A stretch of DNA of 21,779 nucleotides from Thermomucor indicae-seudaticae (Eukaryota > Mucoromycota > Mucoromycetes > Mucorales > Lichtheimiaceae): NCBI GenBank assembly GCA_000787465.1, contig JSYX01000598.1, positions 1 to 21,779 on the forward strand, read 5' to 3'. Under the pieces are notes generated by a model. It did no database searches. It worked only from the letters and a program-made list of their open reading frames with translations, and was not told the origin of the DNA. The first letter of the stretch is position 1; each line of letters begins with the position of its first letter. This document shows, in pieces, positions 1 through 8,687 of the stretch. The translations under genes were made by a program, and so were the position numbers.

Positions 1-234
1 ACTGCGAAAATAACTGATAACTCACCATTGTTTTTTTTTTTTTTTGGTGCTGCTTGGGGTGACCTTTTGCGCGGCAGCTTTTGCGCAAACAGTAAGTGCG
101 CGAGATGGGACATAAGATATGTAAACAGTTCTGACAATTTACGCTAAAATATGCTTTTACTAGAGCGCAAATGCGGCTTCCCATTAACGCAAAAGGGATC
201 CTCGGGTCGCGCAAAAATTTATTACAATTCCAGT

Positions 235-1423
235 ATGAACGAAAGGAATTTTTCCAGCGCGATTGCTGAACGAATGCTGCAACGATTAGACGAAGATCAG
301 AAGCAAAAACAACAACAAGAAGTAAGAGAACTAGGGTTTTCTTGTCGTTGATAGAATACTGTCTAACTTGCAGTATTTATCTAGGAGCCTTTGGCTGACA
401 AGAATGTAAGTTTTTTTGGGAGAACGCCAAGTTCTTCTGCAGAAACTGATGTATATTCTAGGATTCTGCTCATGACATGAAAGCATGTAATGGTACTAAT
501 AGAGGCTAACTATTGAAGACTGACCAATCTCTCTCTCTCCGTAGGATGGAGAAGTCAATCTAGAAGAATCTAGCGTAGGTCACCATGAGTTGTATTTGTT
601 ACCAATGTAAGCGCTTACTTAAACGTATCTTGCTACATAGGATAAGTCTCCTGATCAAGCACTATCGACGGAAGTCAATGGCAAAGATATTGAAACTGTA
701 AGTGTTTTCCTAGAAGAGTTGTTGGTCTGTAGTGCATCTAAAATGTGTATGCTGTAGAATGGAGCAGTGGATGAAACAAACCCATCAGAGGTGAACAATG
801 TAAGTAACTCTTGTATTGGTTCTTTTGTTCTCAGTTTTGTTAACCATATTAACAGGGACCACCCGCACTGTCTGAACCTTTAGATGGAGAGCCGGCAGAG
901 AACCAAGCAGAGGCTGGAGAGAAAAGGGCGAATGAGGACGTAGAAGAGGTTGTAGCAAAGAAGAGAAAGTTGGACATGGATAGCTCGAAGAAGTCTCCTG
1001 CTATTACAAGCGAAGAAGTTGCACAGGAAATACAAGGTAGAGTGGAAACTAAAGAATTTAGTTTGTACACGCAGCAACTTGAACAATATTTCTATAGAAG
1101 ATAGCCCCAAACCGAAAGAAATTACGACGACGGAAGCGATAGTCAGAGGTAAATTCCTTTTAATTAGGTCTAGACCTAGTGAGTGCTTATGTCTGTTTAT
1201 AGCAGGAAGCAAGCGATCCAAAGAAACCATAGAAAACATGGTTACGATGTCACCTTCCAACGTCATCGCGTGTGGGAAAGAGTTTGTCATTGAATGGCTT
1301 AATGCCGGCGAACAGGCGTTGAAGAACGAGCAACGGGTTCTGGAAAAGCAATTTAAGCGCATGAACCAATTCATCGACGAACAGCAACGGCAACTGACTG
1401 CAAAGTACCCTGGTGCAAAGTAA
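235..1423 (+). CDS. Unrecognised acidic, probably nuclear protein (8 exons, 228 aa)
   Basis: Exons join as 235-321, 385-405, 545-574, 641-697, 758-799, 856-1036, 1098-1148 and 1206-1423. All introns are GT-AG, and the joined frame is open to the TAA at 1423. I chose the ATG at 235 because the protein-like sequence begins there; an in-frame ATG at 151 would add 28 residues with a poor leader. The N-terminus (MNERNFSSAIAERMLQRLDE) looks helical. Residues about 30-125 are acidic and low in complexity, encoded by very small exons. A basic AKKRKL patch suggests nuclear import. The last 70 residues, after the GSKRSKET segment, look helical and charged. I do not recognise a family. Exon structure is well supported by frame continuity; function is unknown. 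Confidence 0.75.
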
Positions 1424-1830
1424 CACGTCTATTAATCCTGAATCGCCTGTTTATATGTATTTCACAACTTGTTTAAACATGAATGTAACATATCCGTAGC
1501 GTCAACGTGTTGATATGCCTCTGTGAACAATATATGATGATTCATTTCTCTTGAGGAGTACATGTCCATCAGAATGGATCTCAATCTGTTTGGGCACGTA
1601 TAATAGAAAGTCTCAATGCTGAGATTGAGTTGAAATGCCAAAGTGCAAAAGATTAAGCAGCTCGCGTTGCTACATCTTGTAGAAGAAGGGCCGTGTTTGA
1701 TTGATACTTGAAGTTAAGGAACAATAAGCCACCTCCTTTTTTGCTGTTGAAACCATGTGCAAATTCACATGCTCCATTTTTCCCACCCATTTTGATTGGA
1801 AGCCGACTGCATGACTTGCATAAAAAAAGA

Positions 1831-1838
1831 TATAAAAA
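1831..1838 (+). promoter_or_regulatory. TATA-like core promoter with no clear gene downstream
   Basis: TATAAAAA is followed by a C/T-rich stretch (1851-1881) and an ATG 60 nt downstream at 1898. The layout and spacing match the promoters of eL41 and isocitrate lyase in this window. It may drive a non-coding first exon of the 2366 gene or a short transcript; no convincing protein follows. Confidence 0.35.
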
Positions 1839-2247
1839 CTGACCTTTTGTCCATTCCTGCCTTCCGTTTCTTTTTCTCTCTTTGTTAACAAGAAGAGATG
1901 TTGGCTACGGTAATACTAACTGCGCAAACCATGGAGGTAGCGCAGATTCCGTGTTGTGGGTTGGTGCTGTGTGCGGGGGTGTGTGTGGGGGCGGGTGATG
2001 GATTGGTATGGGTGAATGGTGGGGCCGGAAGCGAAGCGAGGCGCGGGTTTGCTGGTCTTTATTAATATAGGTAAGTCGCGAAAGACAGGAGTTGAGGGTG
2101 CCCTTTGTTGGCCTGCAGCAAGTAGGGTAATCTCGCAAAGACATACCTAGTCGACGCGTGGCGAAGGTAAGTGGTAGACGAAAAGTCGCATGGGGCTGGT
2201 CAATAGCATGGCAATGTTCATAGCACACGCGTCGTGTATTTCTTTTT

Positions 2248-2275
2248 TGATCGCCATTTTGATTAATGGCGATCA
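2248..2275. repeat. Perfect 11-bp inverted repeat (hairpin) with 6-nt loop
   Basis: The core GATCGCCATT (2249-2258) is followed by TTGATT and then its exact reverse complement AATGGCGATC (2265-2274), extended by one T-A pair. It lies between two ACGCGT motifs (2154-2159 and 2227-2232). It may be a palindromic protein site or a structured piece of a transcribed leader; nothing in the sequence decides between these. Confidence 0.55.
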
Positions 2276-2365
2276 TTTGCTTAGCGGGAGCATAGCACTC
2301 GTGCCTTTTTTTTTGCACATTGGCATGACGGTTTAGATCACCATAACGATAGGTCAACAGTCGCC

Positions 2366-2637
2366 ATGCCAAGGAAGCAAGTCGCAAATGTCGATCTCTC
2401 ATCCGTGGAAGGGAGGGAGTTGCTTGACAATACGCTCACTTTATTATATAGGCAACATTGTTCCACTATTGAACAGGATAGAGTGTTCAGCGTGGCAGGG
2501 TTCGCAGCTTTAACTGCTGTTACATATAGGCGTGGGGGCAAAGACCACACCAGCTTGTAGGTCAAGCTCGACTCCTGGGCACGAAAGATGTTTTTTTTTC
2601 TTCTTTTAGATTGAAAATTGAGGTCTCTCAATCGTGA
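2366..2637 (+). CDS. Small hypothetical protein, two exons, 72 aa
   Basis: Exon 1 is 2366-2556 and exon 2 is 2610-2637. The 53-nt intron has a gtaggt donor and a T-rich tract before ttttag. Splicing replaces an immediate stop with LLKIEVSQS and TGA. The start lies in a favourable context (gtcgccATGCC). Residues 10-35 (DLSSVEGRELLDNTLTLLYR) look like an amphipathic helix, followed by a hydrophobic AGFAALTAV segment. I do not recognise a family, and length alone could arise by chance. The intron, leader context and amino-acid composition make a real gene somewhat more likely than not. The first exon may be preceded by a non-coding exon with donor at 2167. Confidence 0.45.
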
Positions 2638-3409
2638 GGACACTGAGACGCGTCAGTTCACAAGCATTGCATATTGGTTGTCCTTAAAGAAGAAGCAGAC
2701 GTTTAGATTGTGAAAAAAGAGGTAACTTTGGGTTTCGCTTTCCCGTTTGACTAAGGCACTATATTACATTCCCCTATCCAAACGGACTACACCACCTAAT
2801 TTGAGCTAAAGCTGGGTTGACACCTCCTGTAGTAACGGAACTATACAAGTCCCATTTCTTAACTCAGAAAGAATCGAGCGCCGTATGTCTAAATAATGTG
2901 AGCAAGCTGTCGCAGGAAAAAAGACAGTCAGCGTATATACCCCCCAGGCTCAGTTGCGATAACACAGTTTAGATGGCCTGTAATCCCAACCTTTGGCCTA
3001 CGTTTTCCCGGAACCATATTTTCGCAAGAGGAATGGACCATAAGCAGCAGTAGCCATACACGATTCTTTCAAAGTCAGTATGTAGGATCTGTGGCTACTC
3101 CACCGAAGCTAGGTAGCACTTAAAAGCATGCTCAAGTAACGTAGAAGGAGAACGTGTATCAAAGAGTGAGCAAGTTATTAAAGAAAACGTCGGTGTGCCG
3201 TGAGCACAGGATTTGGTGTCTTTGGCTAGACGCCTTGAAGGCAAAATAAAGTTAATTGCTTTAATGAAATAGTATATACAAATGATATTTGCTACAGTGG
3301 GGCCTGATATCTAGGTGGTCATGACAAAAGGTTTAAATACGGCTGATCAGTGCGATTGCCGAACCTTGCCGCAAACCTGCTGCGACAAGGAAGCAATATG
3401 TTAAAGGCA
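2638..3409. other. Intergenic stretch, no gene seen
   Basis: About 770 bases without a supported reading frame on either strand. The right end is presumably the 3' untranslated region of the topoisomerase gene, which is read leftwards. A TATA-like GTATATAC lies near 2933-2940. I looked for tRNA and SRP RNA signatures and found none complete. One further ACGCGT lies at 2648-2653. Confidence 0.5.
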
Positions 3410-6166
3410 TTAGGAAGATTCATCTGCCCATGCGAAAAAGTCGCATCCTTCATTATCGTTTTGGTTGGCGCATCGGAAAAAGGGTCGTCCATAATTCGCT
3501 GAGTTCCTCGTTACTGTCAGTCGCATACACGGCTGATTGCACCGACAGTTGGGTATTTCTGCATTGGTATTGGCATTATTAGTCGTCGTTGTCGGCGGCG
3601 GCGGCACACGGTTAGCACCACTGTCCCGACTGTTTCCTCGCCTGCTACTACTACTACTCGTACTACTGCGTCCACGACCAGTTGAACTGCCTCGACGACC
3701 ACGACCTCGACTCCTCGTACTACTCTGCCCTCGACCTCCTCGTCCTGACCCGCCTCTAGCTGTCCCGGCTCCACTCTCATTGTTATTATTGTTCTGGTTG
3801 TTCTGTATAGTTGCGCGGCTGCTTCTTGTACGTGCCTCATCTTCATGATATCGGTAGTGCTGGTGCATCGAGTTTTGAATTTTCCAAAATTCCCTCACGG
3901 TACGATCAAACATTTCCTTGTACCGCTCAATGCCTTGCCGAAGTACTTGTTCATGCGGTATAGCACCTTGGCAAATGGCTTTAAGATTCGCCTCCATCTA
4001 TAAATAGTTTGTCAGCTCGGATATCTTTATACTATAACATATGTATATTTCTTGCCTCACGTCGCAGAAAAGGTTTGCTTAAACTGGTCTCAAATCCAAT
4101 CTCATCGTAACCTAACACCAAAGCGATCCCGAGTGTGGAAGGATGAAAATGCTGCTCTTCCTTGAAAGCATAGACACGATCAAGGATCTTTTGGATATGC
4201 TCCGCGATGGTGGCATCCGTCCCGATCTCGTTCTTTTCCATGAGCGAGATAAGGTCGTATTCTGTCAAGAGCTGCGGAGGCTGGGTCACGCCAGAATTGA
4301 GCATGAGTGAAGAGGGTATGAATTCGTTGTGTTCCTCAAAATCAGGCAGGTAGTTGCTGTTCCATTTATCATAGGGATAGACATCAAGATAGTTGCGTTG
4401 TTGTATCACGAGTCCCTTGGCATCAAATTCCTCGCCGGCGATTTCGACGTCTACCGTCGTCTCGAATCCGACCGCGTCCTTCCAGCAGCAGGCAAGAAAT
4501 CGACGCACGATGAATTCGTACACTCGGGCCTCGTTGCCACTCAAATTCATATCGTATCCAGTTGGATAGATGGGTGGGTGAGCCTTGTCATTATTCTTTC
4601 CGTTCCTTGGTCTTTCGAATTCTCCGTCGCGTATTCTAAGAATCACCTATCAGATTGCTTTCATCTTTTCCAAAAAGTAAATGATACTTACAATTGCGCG
4701 TATCGGCCCCAACGACCGTCATTCACCTGTTTCTGAATATGCGTCTGAAAATCGAATGCTGGATCGAACTGGTCGGTTTCAGTTCTGGGGTAACTTATTA
4801 AACCTTTGGTGTACAGGGATTCAGCAAACTAGCATCAACTCGTCAGTAAAGATTATCTACAACTCTGCCAAATCACACACTGTCTCTCTCACTCAAATAC
4901 CGTCATAATCTGAGCACCGGAAAGCCGAAGAGCACGAGTAGCAGCCTTTTGAAGCTCGACGGTCGTTAGTGGTAGCGGCTTGCTGTGACAGGATATAAGA
5001 CTTCGTTCCATTTCACACGATTCACCAGTGTTGGTTATCATACCGCTTCTTGACCTCTTTTCTCTGCACGCGTGTGACCTTGGCCAAAGGGTTCTGGTAG
5101 CACATATCGTAAATCGCGAAGGCGACCCAGGGATCAAAGAGATGGTTACGTTTCCAGTGGAACTTGACGGTGAAGCTCTTTTCATCTTTCGCGGGATCAT
5201 CCGTCTCTTCTGTATACTCCATGTCGATCTTCCAGAACTTTTCTGGTACGAATTGCTGGATGGCTGTGTACCGATCGACGACAAAACCAAGGGTAGGAAA
5301 CTGGCAACTACCTAGCTCAACCTGGGTCATCAGAATACATACAATACAAGCGAGAGACTTGGTGGATGACTTACCGTAGCTCACGACTTTGTCGAGGAAC
5401 GCTCTTAGTTGTATGGTTTGCAGTCTTGTGAATGCGGCTCCAATGCGAAGATCGAGTTCATTCCTGACCTTGACTGCATACACTTGACGCATATCCAGTT
5501 CACCCGGCTGTCGTGCAGCCTGATGTATTTCACTGATAAAACGGGCGCATTATTCCCGCCGCTCTCTCTCTCATTCTTTTCTAACACACCCCATTACTTA
5601 CGCTGGTTGCATGGTTGAGAACCGAGCACGCCAGACTTGCAACTGCGGATTTTCAGCTCGACAGAGATCCACGACGTCTGAACCGATCGCTTCGCCTTCT
5701 CGATCACAATCCGTCCAGATAAAGACAACGTCGGCTGTCCTTGCAAGTCTGCGCAGATTTTGAGCGACGCCACGGTTGTTCTTGTACGCGTTAGAATCGT
5801 ATATAACCTTGGGTTGGGAGGGGCGCTACGCTACCTCGTGAACGAAGCTGACAATGGGAGCGTAAAACAATTGATCGACGGTCTCCAGTCGCCATGTCTT
5901 GTAGTTTCCGTTAAAGTCATGGTCCATCAAGTGTCCTTTGACGGAGGTCATGACCATGCTCACGCTGCGCTGTTGTAGGGTATACGTGAATTCATAGTTC
6001 TTGACGTATGTGTCGTCCGTATTGCTCTAACGGATTGTTAATTCAGGGCCGTCAGTTGAATCGCCATGCAGTAAAACACGAATACCATTTGCGCATGATT
6101 CTGTGACAAAATGTTGGCAATTTGTTTGGCAGCACTCGGTTTTTCGGCTACGCATAATATTCTCAT
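3410..6166 (-). CDS. TOP3: DNA topoisomerase III (TOP3A-like, type IA), 9 exons, 754 aa
   Basis: Type IA topoisomerases pass single strands through a transient break; in the family this enzyme works with a RecQ helicase and Rmi1 to dissolve recombination intermediates. Exons in coding order: 6166-6086, 6026-5835, 5780-5602, 5532-5375, 5311-5044, 4982-4901, 4828-4692, 4635-4056 and 3997-3410. The Toprim domain opens with ILCVAEKPSAAKQ and carries the metal site DCDREGE at about 115-121. The active-site tyrosine is in GLISYPRTET, about Y333. SCQFPTLGFVV and LRIGAAFTR are typical. The last exon encodes an Asn/Ser-rich and RG/RGG-rich linker and a single C-terminal GRF zinc finger (about 710-754, ending GCDFFAWADE). 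The start is fixed by MRILCVAEKP. The eighth intron has a GC donor. The TOP3A assignment rests on core motifs and the GRF finger; the RGG tract recalls TOP3B. Confidence 0.95.
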
Positions 6167-6224
6167 TGACAAGAAGTGAAAGTTCAAAGACAGGAAACGA
6201 CGCGCGCGCCTGGCTTTCCAGAGA

Positions 6225-6230
6225 ACGCGT
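6225..6230. promoter_or_regulatory. ACGCGT (MCB-like) site upstream of TOP3
   Basis: The region 6167-6434 separates the TOP3 start from the 3' end of isocitrate lyase. ACGCGT lies 59 bp upstream of the TOP3 ATG, between runs of CGCGCG (6200-6208 and 6230-6238). In fungi this hexamer is the core bound by MBF at G1/S, which would suit a replication and repair gene. The motif match is seen; the regulatory role is inference. Confidence 0.4.
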
Positions 6231-6434
6231 CGCGCGCGTACACTCCGCTCAGACAGAAAAGTAAAAGGTTGTCTTTCTGTTTAAGTTTGTTTATTTCACA
6301 CATAGCGAGAAAAACGTATAATACATTGGGTTCTTTTTTTTCAGAGAAAGCGAGACGTAGGAGGGGGAAAACGTAAGTGAAGAATAGGAAATGGGTCAGT
6401 CGGTGGGGACGATGATGATGATTGGATGCTGCGT

Positions 6435-8305
6435 CTAGTTCTTGAACTGTTCCTCGGTGACACCCTTGCCCATAGCAGCCGTGGCAGCAACGCCACCAGT
6501 GACCATCTTCATGATTTCATCGACGTAGGTAGCGCCAGACCATTTCTGGTGTTGCAGGACATCGACACCGTGTTCACGTTCCTTGCGTTGCACCATGGAA
6601 ACGTAGCCCAACATGCCTCGTTCCTTGTAGGCACGAGCAAAGGTAGCTAAAGAGCAGACAGAGTAAGCGAACGGAGAATGTCAATGAGCTGGAATTGGGG
6701 GGTTTTGGTTACCTGTTGCTAAAGCGTTGGCATGAAGACCAGCCAAGGTAATGAACTGCCAGACAAAGCCGAGCTTGCCGAGCTTCTCGATAAAGGTGAG
6801 CATGTCACTGTCGGTCAAACCAGCGGCATCCCAGTTGAACGAAGGAGAGAGGTTGTAGCAGAGCAGCGAGTGGGGCGAGGCGGCCAAGACGCCCTTTGCA
6901 AACTGTTCGGCCTGCGACAGGATGGGCTTCTTGGTCTCCATCCACAGCATGTCAGCGTAAGGAGCGTAGGCAATGGCACGGGAAGTGGCGGCCTCGGTGC
7001 CACCTTCGTAGCGGTACAGACCCTCACGCACACGCGGCAAGTCCCAGTCCCAGAAGATCTCGACGCCGTATTCGTTCTTGGCGATGGCACGGGCCTCGGT
7101 GTTGGACTTGAAGTGGATCTTGCTCAAGAACTCTTCGGCTTGCTTGCGCTTGCCAGCCTGGATAAGGACGTCAGCGACGGCGGTGCCGTAGCGCTTGAGA
7201 CCGGCCTTGCTGATCCATTCGTCTTCGACCGCCTGGAGAGCGGCGCCGGACTTGCCTTCTTGTTCAGCGCGGGTCATCACAACGGACAGGGGTTCCAGGT
7301 TAGGGTTCGTGGCACCGACAATGAACTCGTGGTCGCGGGTATCAATGTTGCTGGTGATCAGGGTAGCGGCCTCGGCATCGGAACGAGCGACAACGAGGTT
7401 CTCAACGCCCATGATGTCGTATTGCGCACGGATAGCGACCAGTCGGTTAATGTGCTCGCCAATGGGGACAAGGACCTTGCCAGCCATGTGACCGCACTTT
7501 TTCGTGCTCGGTGATTGATCCTCAACTACGGGTTACAGACATGTGAATACGATGATCCTTGCGTTCAACCCGGTAATTTAAGAAACTTACTGTGAATGCC
7601 AGCAGCGCCACGCTCAACAAACATCTTGGTGAGCTTCATGACAGCAGTGATACCACCGTGGCCAGTGTCAGCATCGGCAATGATGGGACGTAGGTAGTCG
7701 ATGTAGGGCGTCTTGGCACGCTCCTCAGGAGTCATACGCAGACGAGCTTCGCGCTGCTTGCGGTCATGGAAAAGCTGGGCAAAGAAGAGATGTTCGACCT
7801 TGTTTGGTACAGTGTCCATGGGGTAATCGGCAAGATCAGGACCAGGTTCGTTACTGGTTGAGGCCGTGGACGAGCATTGCCAACCGCTCACATACACAGT
7901 TTCAATGCCAGCTGCAGCCATTTGGGTGATCTATCAAAACAGAAACCAGGTAAGCCTCCTATTCAGGACGAGAGGAGGGGGGATGTTGTTACTTGCCTGA
8001 ACGGGATCAAGGGCACCAAAGGTGTGGCTGGTTTGGCCAGTGGCCTTGTTCTTTTGAAGGAGCTTCCAGAGCTTCTTGGCTTGAACATTGGAACGGTATT
8101 CGGTGGGGAAGTAGCCACGCTTTGAAACAATGGCTTCGGCAGTGTAAGGACGCTTGACGTGCTTGAAGCGATCCGAAGCCCACCATCTCTTGACGGCTTC
8201 AACCTATGATATTTCTAATCTCAGCGAAAAGAACCAATAAACTGGGGGGAGCAATTATCAACGGACCTCTTCACGGAATTGTTGTTCTTCTTGATCGATA
8301 GCCAT
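6435..8305 (-). CDS. ICL1: Isocitrate lyase, 5 exons, 536 aa
   Basis: Cleaves isocitrate to succinate and glyoxylate, the first committed step of the glyoxylate bypass used on acetate, ethanol or fatty acids. Exons in coding order: 8305-8267, 8203-7997, 7930-7591, 7525-6713 and 6646-6435. The catalytic-loop motif KKCGH is at about 204-208 (Cys206), preceded by GIHIEDQ across an exon junction. [22 protein letters not shown] and NLSPSFNWD are the usual substrate and metal-site segments. Length matches the eukaryotic enzyme, which carries an insertion absent from short bacterial forms. The C-terminus ends EEQFKN, so no PTS1 peroxisomal signal is visible. The second intron has a GC donor (CAG/gcaagt). 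A strong TATA box lies upstream; regulation by carbon source is expected from the family, not shown here. Confidence 0.97.
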
Positions 8306-8687
8306 TGTTTTCTGGGGTAATTTAAAAGAAAGTGTGGAAAAAGAAGATGGAGAAGCGAAAGAGATTGTCTGCTTTTATAGATTGCAGGCCGACCCGATCC
8401 GGACCAGTGTTTTTTTTCATATGTCATCGAACCTGGAGAACAGGGGAAGATTCCGGCGTACGCATGTAGGTTTCACATGAATCCCAGTCGAGAATCTGTT
8501 TGGCGCATTGGATCTTCAAACTCCGTCTTCTTTTTGTCATCTGCATTGCGACTCCAAATCAAACAAAAAAGCGGGGCGGCTAATGGTTTTTCAGGACGAG
8601 GTGCCTAAACCATTTTTCTGTAATGCGGCCATTCGATCTAGGTTTCTGTTTATATATACAGTCTACTTTAAAACGAGTTATATATAT
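8306..8687. other. ICL1 promoter and CYM1 3' region
   Basis: 382 bases between the ICL1 start and the CYM1 stop; both genes are read leftwards. Besides the TATA box at 8372-8380 and the GC-rich patch beside it, I see no gene. The A/T-rich part near 8640-8690 (TATATATA runs) probably belongs to the CYM1 3' untranslated region. Confidence 0.5.
8372..8380 (-). promoter_or_regulatory. TATA box of isocitrate lyase
   Basis: On the minus strand this reads CTATAAAAG, 67 nt upstream of the ICL1 ATG at 8305. A GC-rich stretch (8389-8402, GACCCGATCCGGAC) sits just upstream and is a candidate activator site. The spacing matches other TATA-to-ATG distances in this window. Confidence 0.6.

Larger units (their letters stand above)
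1424..2365. other. Long intergenic stretch with no confident gene
   Basis: The first 250 bases are probably the 3' untranslated region of the preceding gene. TATAAAAA at 1831-1838 is followed by a pyrimidine-rich tract and an ATG at 1898, which opens only a 55-codon frame ending at 2065 and rich in Gly, Cys and Val. A minus-strand frame over 1905-2402 is longer, but its C-terminus is His/Pro/Thr repeats translated from a GT-rich tract and it resembles no protein. A good donor (GAAG/gtaagt) at 2167 and an acceptor-like AACAG near 2358 would allow a non-coding first exon for the small gene at 2366. An 11-bp hairpin lies at 2248-2275. Confidence 0.5.

Noticed and set aside
1905..2402. 165-codon open frame on the minus strand
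   Set aside because: Its C-terminal third is His/Pro/Thr repeats from a GT-rich tract, it has no domain-like pattern, and it overlaps the better small gene start at 2366.
2933..3230. Possible SRP or other Pol III RNA: a TATA-like box, then GGCCTGTAATCCCAACCTTTGGC (Alu/7SL-like wording) at 2975-2997
   Set aside because: The similarity is one short stretch. I could not build the paired Alu-domain hairpins and found no conserved domain IV (GGAA loop with AGCAG side) downstream. A covariance-model search would settle it.
3537..3848. Plus-strand Leu/Arg-rich frame
   Set aside because: It is the antisense of the repetitive RG/Asn-rich tail of TOP3.
6732..7514. 260-codon plus-strand frame
   Set aside because: It lies exactly antisense to the largest isocitrate lyase exon; composition is that of a shadow frame in codon-biased sequence.
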